This document shows positions 1 to 8,180 of a stretch of DNA of 64,000 bases, in pieces; the stretch's first letter is position 1; each line of letters opens with the position of its first letter. The position numbers were made by a program, and so were the translations under genes. The DNA comes from Paenibacillus polymyxa. GTDB lineage: Bacteria; Bacillota; Bacilli; Paenibacillales; Paenibacillaceae. Under the pieces are notes generated by a model. That model was given only the letters and a program-made list of their open reading frames with translations, did not search any database and was not told where the DNA came from. The stretch covers positions 1-64,000 of the forward strand of contig NZ_JAGGNR010000018.1 in assembly GCF_018614975.1 (NCBI RefSeq), in the 5' to 3' direction.

Positions 1-49
1 TACTATGAGGGGAGCATATCACTTCTTGTGCAGTTCTGGATATATAACG

Positions 50-391
50 TTATTTAATCTTCATCGCAAGTTCAATAATTTGAGCTCGCATATTTGGATC
101 ACTATTCAATCTCAGATACATATCGTCAATTGGTTGTCTGTTCTCACGGTACGTTTTCTCATGCTTCATCGTTGTGTGAGACCATTCAATCAATTCATTC
201 TCAGCCAGAACCAGATTGTTATACGCATCATGGAAGCCAGTGGACTGTACAAGCCCTTCCATAACTTCCTGAGAGATCTCCTGAGTCTTACGTGTATCTT
301 CCAACTTTTTCTCCAGAATGACTGCCTGCTTCTCAAACTGTGTCTTTGCCTTCATGTAGCCCAGCTGGGCTTTCGAATAAATCGGTTTCAT
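50..391 (-). CDS. Conserved hypothetical protein, coiled-coil-like (113 aa)
   Basis: I do not recognise this protein. It is 113 residues, hydrophilic and probably mostly alpha-helical: residues 8-40 are rich in Lys, Glu and Gln with heptad-like spacing (KAKTQFEKQAVILEKKLED), suggesting a short coiled coil. There is no signal peptide or membrane segment, so it is probably cytoplasmic. The ATG is preceded by an AGGGTG Shine-Dalgarno sequence about 10 nt upstream. It lies downstream of the SLH gene but is separated from it by a strong terminator at 531-570, so it is probably its own transcription unit. Its reality rests on the start signal and the absence of a better frame; function is unknown. 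Confidence 0.65.
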   Translation of the reverse strand: MKPIYSKAQLGYMKAKTQFEKQAVILEKKLEDTRKTQEISQEVMEGLVQSTGFHDAYNNLVLAENELIEWSHTTMKHEKTYRENRQPIDDMYLRLNSDPNMRAQIIELAMKIK

Positions 392-530
392 TAGCTAACT
401 TCACCCTCTAGATCATTGTGTATTTACCGTTATTGTATCTTAAACTCTAGCAAATTACAAAAATAGTTATTGGTAAAAATCAGTTTGCTTCTATTATAAA
501 AGTATTCTATGTCAATTCATTAAGGCTCAT

Positions 531-570
531 AAAAAGGACCTGCCCCTTTAGAGTAAGGGACAGGTCCTTC
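531..570 (-). terminator. Rho-independent terminator of the SLH protein gene
   Basis: A hairpin pairs AAGGACCTG...CCTT with AAGG...CAGGTCCTT. On the minus strand it is followed by a run of five T residues. It lies about 30 nt after the SLH gene stop. Confidence 0.9.
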
Positions 571-597
571 CTAAAATGCACCGTTGTATCAGTTGAA

Positions 598-3500
598 TTA
601 ACTTAAGGTTTTAGGGAATACTTTGGTGCTCTTCTTGAGCAACTCTACTGCAATTTTACCTGCTTCGGCACGGGTCAAATTCCCTTTTGGATTAAAAGCG
701 AACTGTGGCTTCTTCTGACCTGCAACTGTGACTGGAGATCCCTCCATAATTTTAGCCTTCGTCACCGCTTGTATCGCTGGTCTTGAATAAGCTTCCATGC
801 TTCCTGAGTCAATAAAGGATTTGGCCAATGCACCAGTTAACTTGCTGTCATTGCTGGCTAACTTTAACTCAAGCGCTCTCGCGATCATTACAGCTGCCTG
901 TTCACGTGTAAGAGGCTGATCTGGACCAAACACGCCATCTGACAGTCCAGTAACGATCCCTGCTCTGGCCGCTGTCTCAATGCTGTCATAGTCCCATGTA
1001 AATGAACTTGTTCCTGCTGCTACGTCCGTAAAGGTTCGATTACTATCAGATGTAATTGGCAAATTCAGACCTTTGACAAGAAGTGTAGCGAACTCCCCGC
1101 GTGAGGTTCTGTCATCTGTACCAAATTGTTCGAAACGAATAGGTGTCATGAACCCTTTGGCATACAATGCATTCAGAATATTTCTGGCCCAACCATGATT
1201 CGTAATATCATTATAGCTTCTTCTAAGTTTCATTACTTTATAATAGCCAAAGTCGTCAAATGGAACTGTGACTGTATGTTTCTTGGAGTCAACTTCGCCC
1301 CCAATACGTCTCCATTCTCGGTTTGGCGTATAATAGAATACCGAGATGGTTGAACCTGCATCGTCTACAACGTTAGGGTCATAAGCTATAGTCAGTGAAC
1401 CTCTTTGAGAAGGTTTGATCTTCCGCTCTGCGGGAATCTGCGGATCTCCGTACAGCGAGTTAACGGTGTATGGACCACTACCGTTTGTTGGCGCTTTGTA
1501 ATTACTTGTATCCCTTCCCGATTCTCCCATTCCACCACTAACCCAGTAAATATCAGAGATCGGACTGAAGTTTATTGCATCTCCTACTACAGCCGAGAAT
1601 CTTCTATAATACTCATCTGGTACAGTTATCACATTCGGATCGTTTGCATTTTGTTGAATCCCAACAAGACTTCCATAATCATTGCGTCGTTCAACGATCC
1701 CCGTTGCAGGGTCAGCGATACCGAACAAAAGTTTATTTTCAGGATAAAACTTCTTGATCCCTCGAGTATCCGTGCTCTCCATTATTGTTCCTTTTGGAAA
1801 ACTGAGCTCTACCTGCTTGTTGAATGCAGAATATTTGTTAGCCACCTTAGGAGCCATATATTGCGAGTCAACCCCTGCAGCATTCGTATAGAACACATTA
1901 ACGGTATCGTTCGTTGTTACACCATCACGATTAATCGTTATCTTGATCGCATTCGATTTATCTGGCTTAAGTCCAACGTAATCGAGCACAAAACGATCCG
2001 TTGCTGCACCTTGAAGTTTAGCTGCTGGTTGCTTATCAATGATAACCCCAGTAGCGCCCTCTGCCTCAATATCAAAATGAACAAAGTTCTTATTCACAAC
2101 AATTTGAGTTCCGGAATTGGCAACAGGAGATAAAATCCGATATCCTGTAACCTCTTTTACAATCTCTACCTTCTGACTTGTCTTCGCACCTGTTTTGTTG
2201 TAAAGATCCAGTGTATAGATATACGTTCCAGGTGTTTCTGCCTTCAAATTCTTCAAACGAACAACAAAGTCTTGTTGCCGTCCTGCTTTCTCAACGATAA
2301 CGGTTGGGTTGTTTGTAGCAAATTGATCATTCATTATTGGATTTACCCAAGTATCTGAAGCTCCATCCGGAATGTTAAGTTCAAATATATTTTGCGTTCC
2401 CATGTTGAGGCTCATTCTTGTTGCCCCAGCACCCCGAAGAACCAAGTCGAATGATTTCAAACTCGTTGTATACTTATTATCATTGAACACGAATTCAGGT
2501 GAAAGGTTAAATAACTCCCTTACCCATGGATCATTGGAGCTATAAGTATCCGTAGGGAATCTTGATGTATTGTTGCTTAGTGATGGTTGGAAATTATTAA
2601 TCGTCGAGATATTATTGTCATTGATGAAGATTCGGAGTTCTTTTGAAACTTCACTAATTTGTCCTTTAGTATCCTTTGCTGTACCCGTGAGTACAATTCT
2701 GTTTTCTCCGATATATAATGGACCTGTATCGCCATCCACTTTGATTTTCTTCGAAAAGCTTCCATCAGTTCCAAAACTCAAACTAAGTGGATACTCCTGC
2801 CCTGGTGCAGGCGTGTCACTTGTGGAATAGACCTTACGACCATTGGCGAATATTTCTCCTACAAAAAATGGACTGGTCAAGTTGTCAAAGTCAACATACC
2901 GACCTTCCAATGTAATCCCATCTGATGCAATGGAATTCATATCATAGGTCTGCCCATCAGTAAGATTATCTACAGAGATAAAGCTCTTGGAGGCATATGA
3001 AATGGTAACATTACGTCCTGTTGACGAATTATCAAAAGCGAATCGTACCATCTGGTTTCCACTTTTAAAACCAGTGATATGGTAAATCCGTTTGGTTGGA
3101 TCATCTTTCACAGCATTACCAATAAAGTCAATTGTTATATCACTTGTTCCCCGTGGAAGGTAACTAGCATTCAATCCAGCACTGCCAGGATCTCTGTTCG
3201 TCTCAACCAAGATGTAGAAGTCACTTGAATTGACACTCGCCCCATCAAGATTTACACCTTCTGGAACTGTTGTTGCATCAATCATATTAGTTTGATTGAA
3301 ATCCCGAATATATTTCAAGTTGCTAATACTGACTGCATTTTCTACATATTCCAGATTCATCGTTGTTCTTACACTCTCATCACCGTAATCTACAGTCAGG
3401 ATATGATTTTGCAGACGATCAATCATGCCATTGGTGTCCTTGAAGGGAATTGGATTGATATCAAAAGTGATAATAGTATATCCTGGAGTGTTCTGACCCA

Positions 3501-4527
3501 CACTCGGGATATCCTCAATGTCCATATTTTTAATGGCACCAGGTTCCAATGTCTCGTCTTCCAATCCAATCACTGGTGTAGGATTCCCAGCTTGCTCTGG
3601 AAGAATCAATTGAACATTAACATATGCATCAATTAGCTCTCCACCATATGTTGGTCGTACATTGGATAGCATGCTTTGCGGCAGACCTGCTCCTCCTTCT
3701 CTCAGATCAAGTGTAGAGAATGGACTTTGGTCGTTGTAATATAACAAGGAATAGTTAAAGACCTTCTTATCTGTTCCACCCTCAATTGTGATGGCCAAGT
3801 CATTATGTCCTGGCTTCAAATTTAACACCGGTGAGAAAAAGTTTCCATCCAGTTGCAAGCCAGTAGGCAACGCAGTGCCGTTATTCAGTGACACCGTAAC
3901 TCTTTTCGAATTCTGAGCAACCCCCGTAATGGTTACATCACCAGTATTAACAACGACTTGAGCGCCTTCATTCAGATTTAAATTATCTGAGCCACCAAGC
4001 ACTTGCAATTTGTCGATATACGGTACGGAGTCATATAGGATATAAAAGCTTTCTGATCGTTCACTCGGCCCTTGGGAACCTGTGAATGTTACACGGTTCA
4101 TCCCCGGGAAAAGTGTAAGTGTTGACCTGAATCGATTATCTGGACGGTCGGGATCAACGGTCACAACACCTGGCGCAACACGTGTACTTTCTGGTACCCA
4201 TTTACCATTCTGAAGATTCATCAGTTGTACATTTACACCAAGTGTCGATCCTGTAACGTTGGTGAATGTACCCGCAACTACTTGTTCACTACTTGTAACG
4301 ATATAGGCACTATTACGAGATAGTTTATCCGCATCACTGGGAACAGAGTTATTCGGATCAGGGGCATCCATCGATAATCCTGCCGTACGCTTTAATTTTT
4401 CATTATCAGGAGTAAAGTAACTTGTCTGTCCCGCCGCCGATGCGACTGGTGCAAGGCCAGCTGGTATTAGAGATACAACCAGTGCCACCATCATCAGCCA
4501 GATTAACGGCTTCTTCGTACGCTGCAT
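598..4527 (-). CDS. Large S-layer homology (SLH) domain surface protein
   Basis: A 1309-residue exported surface protein. The N terminus has a classical signal peptide: basic MQRTKK, a hydrophobic stretch to about residue 25 and a likely cleavage after ASA near residue 31. The long middle part looks like repeated beta-sandwich (Ig-like or cadherin-like) adhesive domains, for example segments reading VTITGVAQNSKRVTVSLN. The last 200 residues carry three SLH modules (about 1115-1170, 1175-1235 and 1245-1300), with signatures such as FTDV...AARAGIVTGLSDGVFGPD and LTREQAAVMIARAL. SLH modules bind pyruvylated secondary cell-wall polymer, and csaB, the ketal-pyruvyl transferase for that polymer, lies 2.5 kb upstream. 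An AGGAGAG ribosome site precedes the ATG. It may be an adhesin or a minor S-layer-associated protein; no catalytic domain is visible. Confidence 0.88.
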   Translation of the reverse strand: MQRTKKPLIWLMMVALVVSLIPAGLAPVASAAGQTSYFTPDNEKLKRTAGLSMDAPDPNNSVPSDADKLSRNSAYIVTSSEQVVAGTFTNVTGSTLGVNVQLMNLQNGKWVPESTRVAPGVVTVDPDRPDNRFRSTLTLFPGMNRVTFTGSQGPSERSESFYILYDSVPYIDKLQVLGGSDNLNLNEGAQVVVNTGDVTITGVAQNSKRVTVSLNNGTALPTGLQLDGNFFSPVLNLKPGHNDLAITIEGGTDKKVFNYSLLYYNDQSPFSTLDLREGGAGLPQSMLSNVRPTYGGELIDAYVNVQLILPEQAGNPTPVIGLEDETLEPGAIKNMDIEDIPSVGQNTPGYTIITFDINPIPFKDTNGMIDRLQNHILTVDYGDESVRTTMNLEYVENAVSISNLKYIRDFNQTNMIDATTVPEGVNLDGASVNSSDFYILVETNRDPGSAGLNASYLPRGTSDITIDFIGNAVKDDPTKRIYHITGFKSGNQMVRFAFDNSSTGRNVTISYASKSFISVDNLTDGQTYDMNSIASDGITLEGRYVDFDNLTSPFFVGEIFANGRKVYSTSDTPAPGQEYPLSLSFGTDGSFSKKIKVDGDTGPLYIGENRIVLTGTAKDTKGQISEVSKELRIFINDNNISTINNFQPSLSNNTSRFPTDTYSSNDPWVRELFNLSPEFVFNDNKYTTSLKSFDLVLRGAGATRMSLNMGTQNIFELNIPDGASDTWVNPIMNDQFATNNPTVIVEKAGRQQDFVVRLKNLKAETPGTYIYTLDLYNKTGAKTSQKVEIVKEVTGYRILSPVANSGTQIVVNKNFVHFDIEAEGATGVIIDKQPAAKLQGAATDRFVLDYVGLKPDKSNAIKITINRDGVTTNDTVNVFYTNAAGVDSQYMAPKVANKYSAFNKQVELSFPKGTIMESTDTRGIKKFYPENKLLFGIADPATGIVERRNDYGSLVGIQQNANDPNVITVPDEYYRRFSAVVGDAINFSPISDIYWVSGGMGESGRDTSNYKAPTNGSGPYTVNSLYGDPQIPAERKIKPSQRGSLTIAYDPNVVDDAGSTISVFYYTPNREWRRIGGEVDSKKHTVTVPFDDFGYYKVMKLRRSYNDITNHGWARNILNALYAKGFMTPIRFEQFGTDDRTSRGEFATLLVKGLNLPITSDSNRTFTDVAAGTSSFTWDYDSIETAARAGIVTGLSDGVFGPDQPLTREQAAVMIARALELKLASNDSKLTGALAKSFIDSGSMEAYSRPAIQAVTKAKIMEGSPVTVAGQKKPQFAFNPKGNLTRAEAGKIAVELLKKSTKVFPKTLS

Positions 4528-4611
4528 TCAATCATCTCTCCTCTTTTTAAGTCAGTTAACTTTATATATCGGCAAAAGGTTCCAATTATTTAGTAAAAAT
4601 ATCAAAATAAA

Positions 4612-4641
4612 CAAAAAACCTTATCCACAAGGGATAAGGTT
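4612..4641 (-). terminator. Rho-independent terminator of tagO
   Basis: AACCTTATCC pairs with GGATAAGGTT around a short loop, followed on the minus strand by a T-run. It separates tagO from the SLH gene. Confidence 0.85.
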
Positions 4642-4690
4642 GGGTCTGGAATAATATTCAAGAATAGCTGTAACCATTACATTTATCTAT

Positions 4691-5818
4691 TTAAGATTTC
4701 GAACGGGTCTCCGGATTCAGCTTGACGCGCATACGCATCAGGAAGTTAATAACCGGTCTTCTTGTTTTGCTAACAAGCCCGATGACTTCTGCTCCCACCT
4801 GAAGGAAGAACATCATGATACAGATCACAACGAACGTTACCCAGTTCGCTTCGAACATGGCAGCGGAAGATTGGATAATCGCCAGAACTCCGAAGAATGC
4901 GGCAATTCCATAAATGATCAGCACCGTCTGACGGTGACTGAATCCAAGTTCACGCAAGCAGTGATGCAGGTGACCTTTATCCGGTGCGAAAATCGGTTTC
5001 CGTTGTACCGCACGACGAATGATCGCGAAGAAGGTATCCGAGAGCGGCACACCGATAATGATCAGCGGTGTAATGAAGGACACGATAGCAATTTGTTTGA
5101 ATCCCAGCATAGATAGCATTGCCAGAGAGAAACCAAGGAATAGTGATCCGGTATCCCCCATGAAGATCTTGGCTGGGTGGAAGTTGAAAAACAGGAATCC
5201 AATGATGCTACCCAATAACACAAGGCACATCAAAGCGATCATCATGTTCCCCATCAGGAAGGACATTACGGCAATGGTACCAATTGCAATACCAGATACA
5301 CCCGCTGCCAGACCATCCAGACCATCAATCAGGTTAATCGCATTGGTTACACCAACGATCCATAAGATCGTCAGCGGAATGGATACCCAGGCTTCCAGTG
5401 AAGAATAGGAATCCTGAAACGGAATATTAACGAAATCTACCCGGATATTAAATCCAAATACAACGACAGAAGCAGCAACGATCTGACCAAGCAACTTCAC
5501 TTTGGCTGACAGTTCAAACCGATCATCAAGTGCGCCGATCAGCACAATAATCGTTCCACCAATCAGAAACGCGCTGACAAAACTCATGTCCCGAGTTGTG
5601 AACCATGCCGATACAAACGGAAGCAATGCAGCAACGGTAATAATAAAGGCCAGGAATATCCCCAGACCACCAAGACGCGGCATGATTCGTGTGTGTACTT
5701 TACGTGCATTCGGCGTATCCATTGCGCCAATGCGGACTGCGAACTTTTTGACAAGTGGTGTCAGGGCAAGAGCCAGTCCCATTGACACGATAAATCCAAT
5801 GATAAAGATCGCTACCAT
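4691..5818 (-). CDS. tagO: Undecaprenyl-phosphate GlcNAc-1-phosphate transferase (TagO/WecA-MraY family)
   Basis: A 375-residue polytopic membrane enzyme of the glycosyltransferase 4 family. It transfers GlcNAc-1-phosphate from UDP-GlcNAc to undecaprenyl phosphate, the first membrane step of teichoic acid or secondary wall polymer synthesis. Visible motifs are RLGGLGIF (about residue 50), the Mg-binding NLIDGLDGLAAG, the cytoplasmic loop FMGDTGSLFLG, and a PDKGHLHHCL segment typical of the WecA/TagO branch rather than MraY. About ten hydrophobic helices are apparent. A GGGGG sequence lies 12 nt before the ATG, so the start is reasonable but not certain. With the TagA-type enzyme and csaB upstream it would build the polymer that anchors SLH proteins. 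Confidence 0.93.
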   Translation of the reverse strand: MVAIFIIGFIVSMGLALALTPLVKKFAVRIGAMDTPNARKVHTRIMPRLGGLGIFLAFIITVAALLPFVSAWFTTRDMSFVSAFLIGGTIIVLIGALDDRFELSAKVKLLGQIVAASVVVFGFNIRVDFVNIPFQDSYSSLEAWVSIPLTILWIVGVTNAINLIDGLDGLAAGVSGIAIGTIAVMSFLMGNMMIALMCLVLLGSIIGFLFFNFHPAKIFMGDTGSLFLGFSLAMLSMLGFKQIAIVSFITPLIIIGVPLSDTFFAIIRRAVQRKPIFAPDKGHLHHCLRELGFSHRQTVLIIYGIAAFFGVLAIIQSSAAMFEANWVTFVVICIMMFFLQVGAEVIGLVSKTRRPVINFLMRMRVKLNPETRSKS

Positions 5819-5930
5819 TTGAACATTCGACCCCCAATTATAATACCTGTACGAAATTATAAATCCCCTGATCTCTTTTTATATATGAAAATTATTGTTA
5901 GTCACTTTTGATGAAAAATGCAATTTGCAC

Positions 5931-6092
5931 CAGAACGGAGAGGGAGAAATAACCTGTAGAAGCGAAGCGTTCGCCTACAAACTTTCTGAAAGAAAGCTAC
6001 ATCGTAAGCATATGCTATCGCGGGATTTCAACCTTGCAAAGGTGGATAAAAGAAATCCAGAGATAACAGCGATCAAAAGGTTATTCTGACAT
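5931..6092 (-). repeat. Structured interspersed repeat, copy A
   Basis: Copy A of a dispersed intergenic element, read on the minus strand. The outer stem is AGAATAACCT pairing with AGGTTATTTCT. Inside it are GATCGCTGTTATC, a long inner hairpin ending in GAAATCC, and then GGCGAACGCTTCGCTTCT, which contains a small GCGAA/TTCGC hairpin. Unlike the other copies it has about 38 extra bases between the inner hairpin and the GCGAACGC block, which could form another arm (AGCTTTC/GAAAGTT). It fills most of the gap between tagA and tagO; I see no coding capacity there. Confidence 0.8.
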
Positions 6093-6232
6093 CGAAGTGG
6101 CCGTATGCAACAACTTCCGTTTTTCATGGAGTGGCACACATGTAATCCGGAATGAATTATACGCTTATCCCACCTAAATAGCCATCCTTAATTTCTAGCA
6201 TAAACAGGCATTTATCTTGCAATTACCTGTTT

Positions 6233-6997
6233 TTAACGGACTTTCGTCACGTTTTCTTTGTCACGCATCACCTTAACAGCGAATTTCGGAAGCGCAAGCA
6301 TCCGGCCAGCCCGGCTTGGTTCACGCAATAAGCGATAAAACCACTCCAGTCTTAACTTTTGGAACAGCATAGGCGCACGTTTGGTTTTACCCGAAATCAC
6401 ATCAAAGCTGCCGCCGACCCCCATAGTTACGGGAACCTGTAGTGCGTGTTTATGTTTGTGAATCCACGGTTCTTGGGTATCCGCCCCCCGTGCTACAAAC
6501 AACAGATCAGGTGATGCTTCCCGAATAGAAGCGATGACCTGTTCATCCTCAGCCGGACCAAAATAACCGTCGCGATAACCCACAATTCGAATCGCCCGAT
6601 ATTGCTGTTGTAACCGAGTTGCCGTTTCTTGAATCACCTCAGGGGTGGAACCAAGCAGATATACGCCCCATCGATAGTTTTCTCCAACACGCAGCAATTC
6701 ATGTAATAGCTCAAATCCCGGCACTCGCTCAGCTACAGGATCTCCACAATAGTTCGCAGCCCATACGACACCTGTTCCATCAGGAACAATCAATTCCGCA
6801 GCTTGCATGACTTCCATAATTGCGGGATCTTCCAATGCGGCCATAACCATAATCGGGTTGGCTGTGATGACCTGGTGTGGTTGCTTGGACAGCACAGCTT
6901 CCTGGAGAACCTTTACCGTTTCTTTCATCGTCAGTTTGGAAAAAGGAATGCCATAGATTGAAACGGTAGGTATTGATCCGGTCTGACTCATTTTCAT
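6233..6997 (-). CDS. tagA: WecG/TagA/CpsF-family glycosyltransferase
   Basis: A 254-residue GT26-family enzyme expected to add N-acetylmannosamine, or a related sugar, to undecaprenyl-PP-GlcNAc, the second step of linkage-unit synthesis. Family features are GTGVVWAANYCG (about residue 75), VGYRDGYFG, LFVARGADTQEPWI, and the conserved C-terminal MGVGGSFDVISGKTKRAP followed by the basic LEWFYRLLREPSR region used for membrane association. The wecB gene at 31.2 kb could supply UDP-ManNAc. The start is the ATG at 6997 or the in-frame ATG at 6991; an AAAGGA sequence serves either. It starts within 2 nt of the csaB stop, so the two are probably translated from one message. Confidence 0.9.
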   Translation of the reverse strand: MKMSQTGSIPTVSIYGIPFSKLTMKETVKVLQEAVLSKQPHQVITANPIMVMAALEDPAIMEVMQAAELIVPDGTGVVWAANYCGDPVAERVPGFELLHELLRVGENYRWGVYLLGSTPEVIQETATRLQQQYRAIRIVGYRDGYFGPAEDEQVIASIREASPDLLFVARGADTQEPWIHKHKHALQVPVTMGVGGSFDVISGKTKRAPMLFQKLRLEWFYRLLREPSRAGRMLALPKFAVKVMRDKENVTKVR

Positions 6998-6998
6998 C

Positions 6999-8180
6999 TC
7001 ATCCTTTGCGGCCTAAATAGTTAATAATCTGCTGTGCAGGTACTCTGGCTTCCTGCTTCAGTTCGGTGATGCCTTCTTCATGTTCCTTCAACCACTGTGA
7101 ACGTTGATCCAACAATCCAACGACAGTCTTGGCAAGTTTAACACCATCGAGTGAGCTCGTATTCCCTGCTGGTTCACTATCCAGACGAAGCAGGAATTGA
7201 TCAATTTTCGGATCATACGAGATGCCTACCGGAGGAACATATTGCGATGCCGCATAGATCAGACTGTGCAGACGCATACCAATCACCAGATCACACTTGC
7301 TGACTTCCTCCAGCATAAGCTGTGGGTCGGTCAGATCCTGTGTGATGCTAATCTCACTGCCTTTGCTGGTCACATCACCTAGCATTTCCATAAGGAATCG
7401 TGATGCCTGTTCATCTATCGGCAAATGAAATGGTAGAAAACGCAAGTGCACCGCTCTTTTGGAGCACAGCTTTTTCAATCCGGCTGCAATAGCCGTAAGT
7501 TCCTTCTTGTCCGACTCCCAAAAACGTACCGATACGCCGATCACAGGAAGCTTGGTATGTCCTCCAGATGAAGGTTCCACTCGATTAGCTTGAGTAGCAG
7601 CATTTGCTGAGACAGTACCTGCCCCACTCTCAACTTTTGCTTCAGGTAATGGCAAGCCCATTACCGGGTCGGGTACGACATGGATCTGATTCCACTGTAA
7701 CCCGAGCCCACGCAGGTAGTCTGCAGATTGTTCATCCCGAACGGATACATAGGTGCAGGCCTTGAAGACCGATTTGATCATTGGATCGAAAATTCTACGC
7801 TTCACAGGGCCAATACCCTGTGCATAGATAAACGTTGGCTTTTTCAACATCTGAGCCAGCTTGATTACACCCAGATAATAAGGAATGGATTTCAGTCCAG
7901 TTGCATCCTGCAACAGACTTCCTCCGCCACTGATTAACCCGTCGCTCTCCTTGAGTGCTTCACGGACTTCCTTCAATTTCATACGATGCACGGAGCGCAC
8001 ACCGTACATGGCGGTTGTCGACTCGGGATCACCCGAGAGAACAATAGGTTCAATGGTGATGTTCGACCTTTGGCTTTCCTCTTCCAGCGCTGTCAAAATC
8101 GACTTTAGCACCGCTTCGTCTCCGCTATTGCGGAATCCGTAATACCCCGAGATGACTAACTTTTGAGAAGTGGTGACCAT
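6999..8180 (-). CDS. csaB: Polysaccharide pyruvyl transferase CsaB
   Basis: A 393-residue enzyme that adds ketal-linked pyruvate from PEP to the secondary cell-wall polymer, the ligand bound by SLH modules. The N terminus LVISGYYGFRNSGDEAVL, the SGGGSLLQDATG motif and the C-terminal LVIGMRLHSLIYAAS segment match the CsaB/WcaK-type pyruvyl transferase family. I chose the ATG at 8180 (MVTTSQKLVISG) because GGAAGG lies at workable spacing; an upstream ATG at 8210 would push further into the preceding gene. The coding region still overlaps the end of the DUF5693 gene by about 25 nt, implying coupled translation. An unusual low-complexity insert near residues 185-205 (ESGAGTVSANAATQANR) looks like a linker. 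Confidence 0.93.
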   Translation of the reverse strand: MVTTSQKLVISGYYGFRNSGDEAVLKSILTALEEESQRSNITIEPIVLSGDPESTTAMYGVRSVHRMKLKEVREALKESDGLISGGGSLLQDATGLKSIPYYLGVIKLAQMLKKPTFIYAQGIGPVKRRIFDPMIKSVFKACTYVSVRDEQSADYLRGLGLQWNQIHVVPDPVMGLPLPEAKVESGAGTVSANAATQANRVEPSSGGHTKLPVIGVSVRFWESDKKELTAIAAGLKKLCSKRAVHLRFLPFHLPIDEQASRFLMEMLGDVTSKGSEISITQDLTDPQLMLEEVSKCDLVIGMRLHSLIYAASQYVPPVGISYDPKIDQFLLRLDSEPAGNTSSLDGVKLAKTVVGLLDQRSQWLKEHEEGITELKQEARVPAQQIINYLGRKG

